Positions 16,890 to 24,919 of a DNA stretch of 64,000 bases are shown here, one piece after another. The notes under the pieces are model-generated. The model had not been told where the DNA came from, searched no databases, and saw only the letters and a program-made list of their open reading frames with translations. Each line of letters opens with the position of its first letter. The first letter of the stretch is position 1. The DNA is taken from contig CAZNRD010000009.1 in the NCBI GenBank assembly GCA_964575425.1, positions 37,262 to 101,261 on the forward strand, given 5' to 3'. A program made the position numbers and the translations under genes. The DNA comes from DATEAV01 sp964575425 (GTDB lineage: Bacteria; Chloroflexota; Anaerolineae; Anaerolineales; E44-bin32).

Positions 16890-16918
16890 TTGAGGAACCG
16901 CCTCGGCTGTGGTAAGAT
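16890..16918 (+). promoter_or_regulatory. Promoter of rpmB
   Basis: TTGAGG at 16890-16895 and TAAGAT at 16913-16918 are 17 nt apart, with TG one base before the -10 box. The rpmB ATG follows 44 nt downstream. Confidence 0.6.
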
Positions 16919-16962
16919 CAAAAAGTTCAGCCTAGCATGCATCACGAAAGGACGTCCGTTCC

Positions 16963-17142
16963 ATGGCCAAGTGCGCTCATTGTGGCAAGACAACGACCTT
17001 CGGGCAAAGTCGCAGCTTCTCGATGCGAGCGACCGCGCGCAAGTTCCGGCCGAACCTCCAGCGTGTGACAGTGGTCGACCACGGTCGCCCCGTGCGCAAG
17101 TTGCTCTGCGCCAAGTGCATCAAGCGGCTTGCCCGGGCCTGA
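16963..17142 (+). CDS. rpmB: Large ribosomal subunit protein bL28
   Basis: A 59-residue ribosomal protein. It starts MAKCAHCGKTTTFGQSRSFS, continues with the basic TARKFRPNLQRV typical of bL28, and ends KLLCAKCIKRLARA. Four cysteines in two CxxC pairs (4, 7, 49 and 52) make this the zinc-binding form of the protein; many bacteria carry a cysteine-free copy as well. A GAAAGGACG stretch lies upstream of the ATG. It has a promoter of its own and converges with rpe, whose stop codon is only 16 nt away. Confidence 0.95.
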   Translation: MAKCAHCGKTTTFGQSRSFSMRATARKFRPNLQRVTVVDHGRPVRKLLCAKCIKRLARA

Positions 17143-17158
17143 ACCAAGCCGCCTCGCC

Positions 17159-17872
17159 TCATTCGCCGGCCACCGATGAGGCGGCCGGCGGCATTGCCGG
17201 CTGGGCCTCTCGAAGAGCATCCTGCAGCGCCTGCACTCCCGCCCGAATTCCCCCGGGATAGCCGAAAACCGCTTTGGCTACGACGAACACCTGGGCGCCT
17301 GCTCGCGCCGCAAGCGGCGCCGTCGCCGCCGATATCCCTCCGTCCACCTCAAGCCACGCGCCGAGCATTCCTTCCTGCTGCCAGCGGCGCAGGAGCTGCA
17401 TCTTGTCCAGCGCTTCCGGGATGAAGGCCTGGCCGGCATACCCGGGGTTGACCGTCATCACCAGGACCAGATCAAGAAGCCCCAGAACCTCGCTCAGGGT
17501 CTCGGCCGGTGTGCCGGGATTGAGGGAGACCCCGGCCTTGAGCCCTCGCTGGCGAATATGGTCCAGCAAGCGGTGGATGTGCGGGCTGGTTTCGACGTGG
17601 ACCGTGAGGTGATCGGCTCCCGCAGCCGCGAAGGGCTCAATCCAGCGCTGCGGCGATTCCACCATCAGGTGGACATCGAGCGGCAGCTGCGTGGCGCGGC
17701 GGCAGGCCTCGACAATGTGTGGGCCCATCGACAGGTTCGGCACGAAATGGCCGTCCATGACGTCGATGTGAATCCAGTCCGCGCCGGAGGCCTCCACCTC
17801 CTCAATCTGCTCGCCCAGGCGGCAGAAGTCCGCCGCCAGAACGGAGGGCGCAATCAGGTAGCGAGCTTCCAT
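17159..17872 (-). CDS. rpe: Ribulose-phosphate 3-epimerase
   Basis: A 237-residue TIM-barrel epimerase that interconverts ribulose-5-phosphate and xylulose-5-phosphate. Signatures are IAPSVLAADFCRLGEQ, the metal- and acid-bearing WIHIDVMDGHFVPNLSMG, DVHLMVESP, MTVNPGYAGQAFIPE and LEVDGGI. The proton-shuttling Asp pair is present. A second ATG at 17884 lies inside the -10 region, so ATG 17872, seven bases after TATGAT, is the start and the message is probably leaderless. The C terminus carries a short Ala/Pro-rich tail absent from most homologues. Confidence 0.93.
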   Translation of the reverse strand: MEARYLIAPSVLAADFCRLGEQIEEVEASGADWIHIDVMDGHFVPNLSMGPHIVEACRRATQLPLDVHLMVESPQRWIEPFAAAGADHLTVHVETSPHIHRLLDHIRQRGLKAGVSLNPGTPAETLSEVLGLLDLVLVMTVNPGYAGQAFIPEALDKMQLLRRWQQEGMLGAWLEVDGGISAATAPLAARAGAQVFVVAKAVFGYPGGIRAGVQALQDALREAQPAMPPAASSVAGE

Positions 17873-17879
17873 GGCTACA

Positions 17880-17908
17880 ATCATACCGTCACCAGGTCCA
17901 GTTTACAA
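17880..17908 (-). promoter_or_regulatory. Promoter of rpe, predicting a leaderless transcript
   Basis: On the minus strand TTGTAA (17908-17903) and TATGAT (17885-17880) are 17 nt apart. Only 7 nt separate the -10 box from ATG 17872, so transcription should begin at or within a base or two of the start codon. Confidence 0.65.
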
Positions 17909-17966
17909 GACAGGACAGCACGCGGGGAACTCGCTGGCGGCAGACAGCGCCCGTCCGGCGCGGCGG

Positions 17967-17975
17967 TGCTAGAAT
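17967..17975 (+). promoter_or_regulatory. Extended -10 box upstream of the lipoprotein gene
   Basis: TGCTAGAAT at 17967-17975 is an extended -10 element (TGn plus TAGAAT) with no good -35 box. It lies 62 nt before ATG 18038. Confidence 0.45.
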
Positions 17976-18037
17976 TGCGACTGCAGGGGGGCGGATTGAG
18001 AAGTGGTTGGCTCTGATCTTGCTGCTCGGAGGCGAAC

Positions 18038-18538
18038 ATGGCCTGGAAGCGCACCGGCAGTCTGATGGCAGCGGCGTGGCTGGTGCTCGGCATGCAGCTG
18101 GCATGCACTGCATCGCAGGTAGGGTTGACTCCAACGCCGACCTCCGAGGTGATTGTGGTGGGGACCGCGGGCTGCGACGTGCGCGCAACCCCTATCGAGC
18201 CCGGGCGCACCTATCAGCAGCATCTGGAGGCCACCAACAGGCCGTATCCGGCCAACTGCCAGTACTACTGCCTGTCGCTGACAGAGCCCAAAGCACGGCT
18301 GGAGATCGCGGTATCGGATTTCAGCACCGACCTGGATCTCTTCGTCGCCTTCGGTGACTTCGAGACGGTGATCGGCGAGGTGCCGCGTGAGGAGCCGGGG
18401 GCCTGGAAATCGAACCAGTATGGCCTGGGCGATGAGCAAGTGACGATTCGCGATCCCGCTGCCGGGCAGTACTACATCGAAGTGTGTTCGTTTGAACGAG
18501 ATGCCTCGTACTACAAACTGAGCTCGCGGCTGCGATGA
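18038..18538 (+). CDS. Putative lipoprotein with a PPC-like C-terminal domain
   Basis: A 166-residue protein with a lipoprotein signal: MAWKRTG, a hydrophobic stretch and a lipobox ending in Cys at about residue 23. A short Thr/Pro segment follows. Residues of about 60-160 resemble a bacterial pre-peptidase C-terminal (PPC) beta-sandwich. The evidence is LEIAVSDFSTDLDLFVAFGD, then DEQVTIRDPAAGQYYIEV and a final SYYKLSSRL, the typical order of PPC repeats. It probably sits on the outer face of the membrane. Its last 28 bases overlap the tail of the convergent rlmN gene. The function is unknown. Confidence 0.7.
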   Translation: MAWKRTGSLMAAAWLVLGMQLACTASQVGLTPTPTSEVIVVGTAGCDVRATPIEPGRTYQQHLEATNRPYPANCQYYCLSLTEPKARLEIAVSDFSTDLDLFVAFGDFETVIGEVPREEPGAWKSNQYGLGDEQVTIRDPAAGQYYIEVCSFERDASYYKLSSRLR

Positions 18539-19605
18539 TGCGGCCGGGGCGGCAAGTCGTCCGTGTCCGTCGCCAGCTGGCCGCAGCCGGCCTGGATGTC
18601 GATGCCCCGCCGCATGCGCACAGTGCATGGGATGCCATGGCTTTCCAGCACACGCCGGAAGGCAGCGGCGCGCTGGCGAGGGGTGGGCCTTCCCGGATAG
18701 CGGTGCGTGGGATTCAGGGGAATAAGATTGACGTGGCAAGTCAGGTCGGCCAGCAGCTCAACCAGGGCTTTGGCCTGCTGGGGCGAGTCGTTCACGTCCT
18801 CGATCAGCGCCCACTCGAAGCTCAGCCTGCGTCCTGTTCCCTCAACGTAGTTCCGGCACGCCCGCATCAGGTCAGCCAGGCCGTAGCGGCGGTTGATCGG
18901 TAACAGTGCACTCCGCAGTTCGTCGTCGGCGGCATGCAGGGAGACGGCGAGGTTCACCTGGCGGCGCTCATGCGTGAAGCACTCGATTTCCGGCACCAGG
19001 CCCACGGTCGATATGGTGAACCGGCGCGCGCCGAAGTTGAATCCCTGGGGATCGTTGAGGCGGTCGACGGCCGCGAGCGTCGCCTCGTAGTTGTGAAACG
19101 GCTCCCCCATCCCCATCACGACGACTTGGCTCAGGCGCTCGCCGGCGCGCGCCAGGCGGCGGGCGAACAGAATCACCTGCTCGACGATTTCGCCCACTGT
19201 CAGGTTGCGTCGGAAGCCCATCTGGCCTGTGCCGCAGAACACGCAGCCCATGGCACAGCCGGCCTGGGTGGAGATGCAGGCCGTGTTGCGGCGTTGATAG
19301 CGCATGAGCACGGCCTCAATCGCCTGCCCATCCGGCAGCCCGAGAAGGAGTTTCTCGGTCCCACCATCTGTGGAGCGAGCACTGGCCCGCACGACGAGCG
19401 AGGAAAAGGTGACCCAATCCTCAAGCCGCCGGCGGAGTTGGAGCGGCAAGTCCGTCAGCCGCGAGGGCGATTCGGCCAACCGCTGATACACGCCATGCCA
19501 GACCTGGCGCCAGCGGAAAGGCGGCTCACCAAATTCGATCAGCCGCGCCCTCAACTGCTCCGGGTCGAGCTCGAAGAACGAGGACCGATCACTCGCGGGC
19601 TGCAT
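18511..19605 (-). CDS. rlmN: Dual-specificity RNA methyltransferase RlmN
   Basis: A 364-residue radical-SAM enzyme that methylates C2 of A2503 in 23S rRNA, and in many bacteria also A37 of some tRNAs. The FeS motif is CAMGCVFCGTGQMGF (CxxxCxxC). GMGEPFHNYEAT, LAVSLHAADDELRS and the C-terminal AGCGQL, with the methyl-accepting cysteine, are also present. The other catalytic Cys lies in the preceding beta segment (PCTVRMRRGIDI). A 24-residue tail extends past the usual end and overlaps the opposite lipoprotein gene. It is the last gene of the tig-clpP-clpX-DUF1028-HAD-rlmN string, 27 nt after its neighbour. Confidence 0.93.
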   Translation of the reverse strand: MQPASDRSSFFELDPEQLRARLIEFGEPPFRWRQVWHGVYQRLAESPSRLTDLPLQLRRRLEDWVTFSSLVVRASARSTDGGTEKLLLGLPDGQAIEAVLMRYQRRNTACISTQAGCAMGCVFCGTGQMGFRRNLTVGEIVEQVILFARRLARAGERLSQVVVMGMGEPFHNYEATLAAVDRLNDPQGFNFGARRFTISTVGLVPEIECFTHERRQVNLAVSLHAADDELRSALLPINRRYGLADLMRACRNYVEGTGRRLSFEWALIEDVNDSPQQAKALVELLADLTCHVNLIPLNPTHRYPGRPTPRQRAAAFRRVLESHGIPCTVRMRRGIDIQAGCGQLATDTDDLPPRPHHRSRELSL

Positions 19606-19632
19606 TCGTGCTGTGGCGCCAGGCTGCGGCCA

Positions 19633-20436
19633 TCATTCGGTCGAGGCGCGGAGCGCCTGCGTGAGTTCGGGGAGCCCGGCGAAGACCCAGGTTGGGTGGA
19701 TCGGGGATTCGGCCAGGGTCGACTCGGTGGCAACCCCCGTGAGCAAGAGCGCCGTGCGCAGCCCGGCGCGCTGTCCGCCGAGGATATCGGTCTCGAGGCG
19801 GTCGCCCACAACCGCTGCGTGCTGCGCGTCCACTCCGAGGCGCTCCAAGGCGTGCTGGAACAGGTGTGGCTCGGGCTTGCCGATGATGACCGGGCAGACG
19901 CCTGAAACGGCCTGCAGCAGGGCAATCAGGGCTCCGGCGCCGGGGGCCAATCCACGCTCGGTGGGATAGGTGACGTCGGGGTTGGTGCCGACGAACAGGG
20001 CGCCTTGGCGCAAGGCGAAGGCGGCTTCTTTCAGGCTGTTGTATGTCGCCTGGCGGTCCAGGCCAACGACGACGGCGCTCACGCCGTCGGCATGGTTGCG
20101 CAAGATGAAGCCGGCAGCGGCCAGCGCCTTGCGCAGGCCTTTTTCGCCCACAACGAGCACACCTGAGCTGGGATCCAGGCGCTGCCGCAGGTAAGCCGCA
20201 GTGGCATCGGCCGAGGTGAGTATCCGTCTGGGGCTGGCCTCGACGCCCATGCGCTGCAACTTGGCGTGCACGCTGGCGGGGGTTGCGGTTGCGTTGTTGG
20301 AAGCCAGAACGTATGGAAGCCTGCGCTCGTGCAGGAGTGAGAAGAACTCATGCAGTCCGGGCAGCGGCGTTTCACCCAACCACAGGACGCCATCCAGGTC
20401 GATGATCAGAGCGCGGACACCGTGTAGGTCTGTCAT
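19633..20436 (-). CDS. HAD-superfamily type IIA phosphatase (NagD-like)
   Basis: A 267-residue haloacid-dehalogenase phosphatase. The nucleophile motif is LIIDLDGVLWLGE, motif II is LASNNAT, and the late motif is VGDRLETDILGGQRAG, after GKPEPHLF. The cap between them is the large IIA type. FVGTNPDVTYPTERGLAPGAGAL is the classic NagD/PGP-like block. Family members dephosphorylate nucleotides, 2-phosphoglycolate or 4-nitrophenyl phosphate, and the natural substrate here is not readable. It lies 16 nt after the DUF1028 gene, in line with the clp genes. Confidence 0.88.
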   Translation of the reverse strand: MTDLHGVRALIIDLDGVLWLGETPLPGLHEFFSLLHERRLPYVLASNNATATPASVHAKLQRMGVEASPRRILTSADATAAYLRQRLDPSSGVLVVGEKGLRKALAAAGFILRNHADGVSAVVVGLDRQATYNSLKEAAFALRQGALFVGTNPDVTYPTERGLAPGAGALIALLQAVSGVCPVIIGKPEPHLFQHALERLGVDAQHAAVVGDRLETDILGGQRAGLRTALLLTGVATESTLAESPIHPTWVFAGLPELTQALRASTE

Positions 20437-20452
20437 GGGGCAGCCAGGGGCA

Positions 20453-21322
20453 TCAGTGGCCGTACTTCTGGATCAGGTGCTCGAAGACCGGGCGATCGAT
20501 GCGACCGAGCCTGAGGTCCGTGCGGTCCTCGAAGTTCTCGTTGCCGATAAAGCCCTCAAGGGCGGTGCGGGTGATGTCGTCGTAGGTCCCGCTGGCCGGG
20601 CCTGCATAGTAACCCAAGCGGATCAGCAGCGTCTGGAGGCGGGTGGCCACGTCGCCTTCGATGGGCAGCTCATCTTCACGGGGGCTTTTGTCGAAGTGCA
20701 GGCGATGAAGCTTGAAGAGGCCTGCCAAGCGGGGGACGGGGTCGGGATCGTCGTCGACGCGATAGTCGAGCCAGGTGTCGTCGAAGCCGCCGTAGCCGGC
20801 CTGCGGCTTGGCCACAAGGAGGGCCGCGCTCTGACGACCTCGTCGGTCTCCGCCTGCGCGGTCTCCCGCAAGCAAGGCTGCCATCAGCCGCTCGCCGAGA
20901 TCGCCAGCTGTCTCCGTGAAGGCCTTGGCCATCGTTTCGACCACCTGCGGGCCCACCAGGATGTTGCCCTGGATGGCGAAGCCATCGCCGATGAGGCCGC
21001 CAGCCCAAGGCAGGCATTCGCTCCCCGTGAAGGTCGCCGCACGTCCCTGCGCGTCGACGACGCCCACCTGCCGATGCTCCCAACCCGGGTCTGAGGCGAG
21101 GAGCAGTTCCAGCGCTTCCTCTGCCGACCTGCCTTCGGCGAGAAGGGCAAGGCCGCGCGGTCCGAAGGAGGTGTTGGCGTACGACTGGGTGGCGACGGCG
21201 CCGCTGACTGCAACCCAGGGGACGCGGGCGCCGACGGCGGGAAACTTCGAGGCGACCGCAACGCCCCATGCCCGCTGGACCAGGTCACAGGCGACGATTG
21301 AGAAGGTGGCGATGCGGGCCAA
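20453..21322 (-). CDS. DUF1028 family protein (Ntn-hydrolase-like)
   Basis: A 289-residue protein. Residues 1-205 match DUF1028: IATFSIVACDLVQRAWGVAVASKFPAVG, AVATQSYANTSFGPRGL, GVVDAQGRAATFTGSECLPWAGG, GFAIQGNIL and VDDDPDPV. The domain is predicted to have an Ntn-hydrolase fold and is often linked to amidohydrolase genes, but no reaction is established. The remaining 75 residues (DVATRLQTLLIRLGYYAG...DITRTALEGFIGNEN) resemble the peptidoglycan-binding-like tail present in many homologues. It lies 30 nt downstream of clpX in the same direction. Confidence 0.85.
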   Translation of the reverse strand: MARIATFSIVACDLVQRAWGVAVASKFPAVGARVPWVAVSGAVATQSYANTSFGPRGLALLAEGRSAEEALELLLASDPGWEHRQVGVVDAQGRAATFTGSECLPWAGGLIGDGFAIQGNILVGPQVVETMAKAFTETAGDLGERLMAALLAGDRAGGDRRGRQSAALLVAKPQAGYGGFDDTWLDYRVDDDPDPVPRLAGLFKLHRLHFDKSPREDELPIEGDVATRLQTLLIRLGYYAGPASGTYDDITRTALEGFIGNENFEDRTDLRLGRIDRPVFEHLIQKYGH

Positions 21323-21352
21323 GGTCGTTCCCGGGCTGGGCGGGGAGGTGGT

Positions 21353-22660
21353 TCAGGCGGCGTCGGGCAGCTTCCGCTCGATGCCCGAGTTCAAGGGGCG
21401 GCCGTGAACGTCGAAGAGCGCCGGCGGAACGCCGTCCTCGATCACATCGACGTCCACGATCACGCGTCGGATCTCAGGGCGGGACGGGATTTCGTACATC
21501 ACGTCGAGCAGGGCGCTTTCGATGATCGAGCGCAGGCCGCGCGCGCCGGTCTCGCGCTCCATCGCCTTGCGGGCGGTGGCATCGAGGGCCTCCGGGGTGA
21601 AGAGGAGCTCCACCTGATCCATCTCGAAGAGACGCTTGTACTGGCGTACCAGCGCATTGCGGGGCTCGGTGAGGATGGCGCGCAGGGACGGCAGGTCGAG
21701 CGGTTCGACGCTGCACACCACCGGCAGGCGACCGACAAGCTCGGGGATCATGCCGAACTTCATCAGGTCGTCCGGGCTGATGTGGCGCAGCAAATCGGCC
21801 TCGCTCATCTCGCGCGCTTCGCGGGTGGAGGGGGAGGCAGGGAAGCCCAGGCGGCCCCGCCGCCCGATGCGCTCGGAGACGATGTCGGCCAATCGGTCGA
21901 ACGTGCCGCCGCAGATGAACAGGATGTTGTTGGTGTTGACCTGGATGAACTCCTGCTGCGGGTGCTTGCGGCCGCCCTGCGGCGGCACATTGACGATCGA
22001 GCCTTCGATGATCTTCAGCAGCGCCTGCTGGACGCCTTCGCCGGAGACGTCGCGCGTGATGCTGGGGTTGTCTCCCGACTTGCGCGCCGTCTTGTCTAGC
22101 TCGTCGATGTAGACGATGCCGCGTTCGGTGCGCGGGATGTTGAAGTCGGCTGCCTGGAGCAGGCGCAGCAGGATGTTCTCGACGTCCTCGCCCACGTAGC
22201 CGGCCTCGGTCAGGGCGGTGGCGTCGGCGATGCAGAAGGGGACGTCCAACGTCTTGGCCAGCGTCTGGGCGAGCAGCGTCTTGCCGCAGCCGGTGGGCCC
22301 GATGAGCAGGATGTTGCTCTTATCAAGCTCGACCTCGGCGCGGCCGCGATTGGCGATGCGTTTGTAGTGGTTGTAGACGGCAACCGAGAGCACGCGCTTG
22401 GCGCGGTCCTGCCCGACGACGTATTCGTCGAGCTTGGCGTAGATTTCCTGTGGGGAGAGAGAGGGCCTGCCGACGGGCATCAAGCCCGAGGCCTCGGTGC
22501 GGATGTCCTCGCCCTCGAGGATGTCGCGGCAGAGCTCGACGCATTCGTTGCAGATGAACGCGCCCTCCGGGCCGACGATCAGGCGTCGGATCTCGTTCTC
22601 GCTCCGGCCGCAGAACGAGCACCGGCGCGGCTCGGGCGGCGCTGGCCTCCGGGGTGGCAT
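21353..22660 (-). CDS. clpX: ATP-dependent Clp protease ATPase subunit ClpX
   Basis: A 435-residue AAA+ unfoldase that feeds tagged or unfolded proteins to ClpP. The N-terminal zinc-binding domain has CSFCGRS...CNECVELC. The ATPase core shows ILLIGPTGCGKTLLAQTLA (Walker A), the pore loop GYVGEDVE, Walker B in GIVYIDELDKTARK, RDVSGEGVQQALLK, the RKHPQQEFIQV loop, the ClpP-docking region around GRRGRLGFP, and sensor II in ETGARGLRSI. Everything needed appears present. It begins 2 nt after the clpP stop, so coupled expression is likely. Confidence 0.96.
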   Translation of the reverse strand: MPPRRPAPPEPRRCSFCGRSENEIRRLIVGPEGAFICNECVELCRDILEGEDIRTEASGLMPVGRPSLSPQEIYAKLDEYVVGQDRAKRVLSVAVYNHYKRIANRGRAEVELDKSNILLIGPTGCGKTLLAQTLAKTLDVPFCIADATALTEAGYVGEDVENILLRLLQAADFNIPRTERGIVYIDELDKTARKSGDNPSITRDVSGEGVQQALLKIIEGSIVNVPPQGGRKHPQQEFIQVNTNNILFICGGTFDRLADIVSERIGRRGRLGFPASPSTREAREMSEADLLRHISPDDLMKFGMIPELVGRLPVVCSVEPLDLPSLRAILTEPRNALVRQYKRLFEMDQVELLFTPEALDATARKAMERETGARGLRSIIESALLDVMYEIPSRPEIRRVIVDVDVIEDGVPPALFDVHGRPLNSGIERKLPDAA

Positions 22661-22662
22661 CC

Positions 22663-23298
22663 TCAGCTTCCCTTCTTCTCTCCCGCCTTCTCTCGCTCGG
22701 GCGAGGGGTACAGGACGTGGTCGATGATGCCGTAGCCCTGGGCACCCTCTCCGTCCATGTAGAAATCTCGCTCCGTGTCGCGCTCGATCACCTCGAGCGT
22801 CTGCCCGCTGTGCTTCACCAGTATGTTATTGATTTTTTCCTTCAGGCGCAAGATCTCTTTGGCCTGGATCTCAATATCCGTTGCCTGGCCCTGGGCACCT
22901 CCCAACGGCTGATGCAAGTGCACGGTCGCGTGCGGCAGGGCGTAGCGGAGGCCTTTCGTGCCGGCTGCCAGGAGCACCGTCCCAAACGAAGCTGTCACGC
23001 CCACCGCCACGGTTGAGATCGGGTTGGAGAGCTGCTGCATGGTATCGTAGATGGCCAGGCCGGCGTAGATGCCCCCGCCAGGGCAGTTGATGTACATCTG
23101 GATTTCCTTGTCCGGGTCTTCCTGGTTGAGATACAAGAGTTGGGCCACAACGATATTGGCCACCTGGTCGTTAATCGGCGTGCCCAGGAAGACAATGCGA
23201 TTGCGCAACAGGAGGGAGTAGATATCGTACGCGCGCTCCCCGCGGGGCGAGGACTCGATCACCATCGGGATCACAGCGTAGGAATCGTTCTCAGACAT
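22663..23298 (-). CDS. clpP: ATP-dependent Clp protease proteolytic subunit
   Basis: A 211-residue serine peptidase forming the double-heptamer proteolytic chamber. The catalytic triad is visible: Ser in GVTASFGTVLLAAGTKG, His in VHLHQPLGGAQGQATDIEIQ, and Asp in ERDTERDFYM. The usual GMAASMG nucleophile turn reads GVTASFG, a mild change that keeps the serine. Other landmarks are RNRIVFLGTPINDQVAN and YINCPGGGIYAGLAIYDTM. The gene starts 11 nt after the trigger factor stop and is followed by clpX, the common tig-clpP-clpX order. Confidence 0.95.
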   Translation of the reverse strand: MSENDSYAVIPMVIESSPRGERAYDIYSLLLRNRIVFLGTPINDQVANIVVAQLLYLNQEDPDKEIQMYINCPGGGIYAGLAIYDTMQQLSNPISTVAVGVTASFGTVLLAAGTKGLRYALPHATVHLHQPLGGAQGQATDIEIQAKEILRLKEKINNILVKHSGQTLEVIERDTERDFYMDGEGAQGYGIIDHVLYPSPEREKAGEKKGS

Positions 23299-23309
23299 GG
23301 GGACCTCGG

Positions 23310-24665
23310 CTATTCCTGTACTTGGTTCGGCTCGGTTGGCGCGGCGGCTGCTGGCGCAGGTGCTTCGCCCTTGGCAATCATCACCAGGCGCTGGATCGCC
23401 TTCTGGGTGAGCAAATCGACGGCAATGCGCTTGCGCCCGCTTGGGTGGTCGAAGAGCTTGCGGATGTTTTCCCCCATCTCCTTCGCGCGGGCGACCATGC
23501 GCTCCAGCTCGGCCTGCACTTCTCCTTCGTTCGCTTCCAGACCTTCGGCTTCCACCACCTCCGACAGGACCAGCGCCCGGCGGATGCGCTGCCGTGCCCG
23601 CGGCTCCAGGTCCCGCCGCAGGTCCTCTTCGCTCTTCTTCTCGATGCGCAGGTACTCTGTCAGGCTGAGCTTCTGAGACCGAAGTCGGAAGTCCAGGTCT
23701 TTCAGCAAGTCGTCGAGCTCCTCGGCCACGATCTGGGGTGGGAAGCTCACCTGAGCCATGTCCACGACCTGGTCGACGACTCGCTCGGCGTAGTCGTCCT
23801 CGGCCCGCCGCCGGGCTTCATTCTCCAGGCTCTGGCGCACCTTCATGCGCAGGTCTTCCAGGTCGGAAAACTCACCGAGACTGCGGGCCAGATCGTCGCT
23901 CCATTCGGGAACCGTGCGCGATCGGACCTCGCGGCAGTCGACCTGGAATCTGGCTGTGCGACCGCGCAGGCTCTCGGTGGGGTAATCCTGCGGGAATGAG
24001 TATTCGAACTCCCTGGACCCGCCCGCCTTGAGGCCGACGAAATGGGCGCTGGCGCCGGGAACCGGCCAGTCGAGCGTCTCGCTCAGGGGGACGGGGGCCT
24101 GCTTCTGGTCAATGAGCATCTCTGGCTGACCGTCCTCCTCGGCCAGAAGCTCGCCGCGCACATCCACCACGGCAATATCCGAGAGTTGCGCCGGTCGATC
24201 GGCAGGCTCGATCAAGGCCTGGCTTTGGCGGAGCTCTTCGAGGAAACCATCTACCGCTTCCTGTGAGACGTCTGCGGGCTCGAAAACCAGGCGCAGGTCG
24301 CGGTAGGCGCCGAGGTCGACCGTCGGCGCGAGCGGAACGGTGTAGCGCAGGACGAGTGGGGTGCGGGTGACGACTTCGTCGAGGGTACCTGGGGCAAACG
24401 GCTCAACCGCGGCGGTCTCGAGGGCCTGGCGATACACCTCCTGGCCCAGGCGTTCGAGGGCCTCCTCGAAGACGGTCTCTTCGCCAAAGCGGCTGAGCAG
24501 GACTTCATAAGGTGCCTTGCCAGGCCGGAATCCAGGGATGCGGGTCTTGCTGCCGAGCTTCCGCGCGGCGGAGCGCATGGCCGCTGCCAGGCGATCGTCG
24601 GGCACTTCGACGGTCATTCGCAGCTGCCGGTCGTCAAGGTCTTGCGTCTCTACCTTCAAGGTCAT
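23310..24665 (-). CDS. tig: Trigger factor
   Basis: A 451-residue ribosome-associated chaperone. The N-terminal ribosome-binding domain carries the signature IPGFRPGKAPYEVL. A short FKBP-type domain occupies about residues 160-245, starting near QLSDIAVVDVRGEL and ending near RFQVDCREVRSRTVPE. The long helical C-terminal arm domain follows, ending in an Ala/Pro-rich tail. The open frame runs on 48 codons upstream, but that stretch is the tRNA-Leu gene and its spacer. ATG 24665, with AAGGGAT upstream, is the real start. It heads the tig-clpP-clpX group. Confidence 0.94.
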   Translation of the reverse strand: MTLKVETQDLDDRQLRMTVEVPDDRLAAAMRSAARKLGSKTRIPGFRPGKAPYEVLLSRFGEETVFEEALERLGQEVYRQALETAAVEPFAPGTLDEVVTRTPLVLRYTVPLAPTVDLGAYRDLRLVFEPADVSQEAVDGFLEELRQSQALIEPADRPAQLSDIAVVDVRGELLAEEDGQPEMLIDQKQAPVPLSETLDWPVPGASAHFVGLKAGGSREFEYSFPQDYPTESLRGRTARFQVDCREVRSRTVPEWSDDLARSLGEFSDLEDLRMKVRQSLENEARRRAEDDYAERVVDQVVDMAQVSFPPQIVAEELDDLLKDLDFRLRSQKLSLTEYLRIEKKSEEDLRRDLEPRARQRIRRALVLSEVVEAEGLEANEGEVQAELERMVARAKEMGENIRKLFDHPSGRKRIAVDLLTQKAIQRLVMIAKGEAPAPAAAAPTEPNQVQE

Positions 24666-24733
24666 ATCCCTTCCCGGCGGGTCGTCCGGGGATCGAGATG
24701 TGGAGTGCTGTTGGTCCTGGCTGCGCGCCAGAG

Positions 24734-24815
24734 TGGGGAAGGAGGGACTTGAACCCTCACGCCTTTCGGCACGTGATCCTAAGTCACGCCTGTCTGCCAG
24801 TTCCAGCACTTCCCC
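24734..24815 (-). tRNA. tRNA-Leu (anticodon UAG)
   Basis: Read on the minus strand, GGGGAAG at the 5' end pairs with CTTCCCC at the 3' end, followed by discriminator A. The D arm contains CTGG and GGCAGAC, the anticodon stem pairs GCGTGA with TCACGT around loop CTTAGGA (anticodon TAG at 24781-24779), and a long variable arm (TGCCGAAAGGCG) marks a class II tRNA. The T arm is GAGGGTTCAAGTCCCTC. CCA is not encoded. The gene ends 68 nt before the tig start codon on the same strand. Confidence 0.93.
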
Positions 24816-24919
24816 GCGGGGAGATTATATCGTCCGCCGGTCTGTTCTGCAAAGGAACCTGGAGACACGCGAGCGGCTGTCGGCACTTTGCAGGCGCGTC
24901 TGCCATCGGGCCTTGCGAT

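Noticed and set aside
24666..24809. N-terminal extension of trigger factor in an open frame
   Set aside because: The extra 48 codons are the tRNA-Leu gene plus its spacer; ATG 24665 has a ribosome site and a normal trigger factor start.
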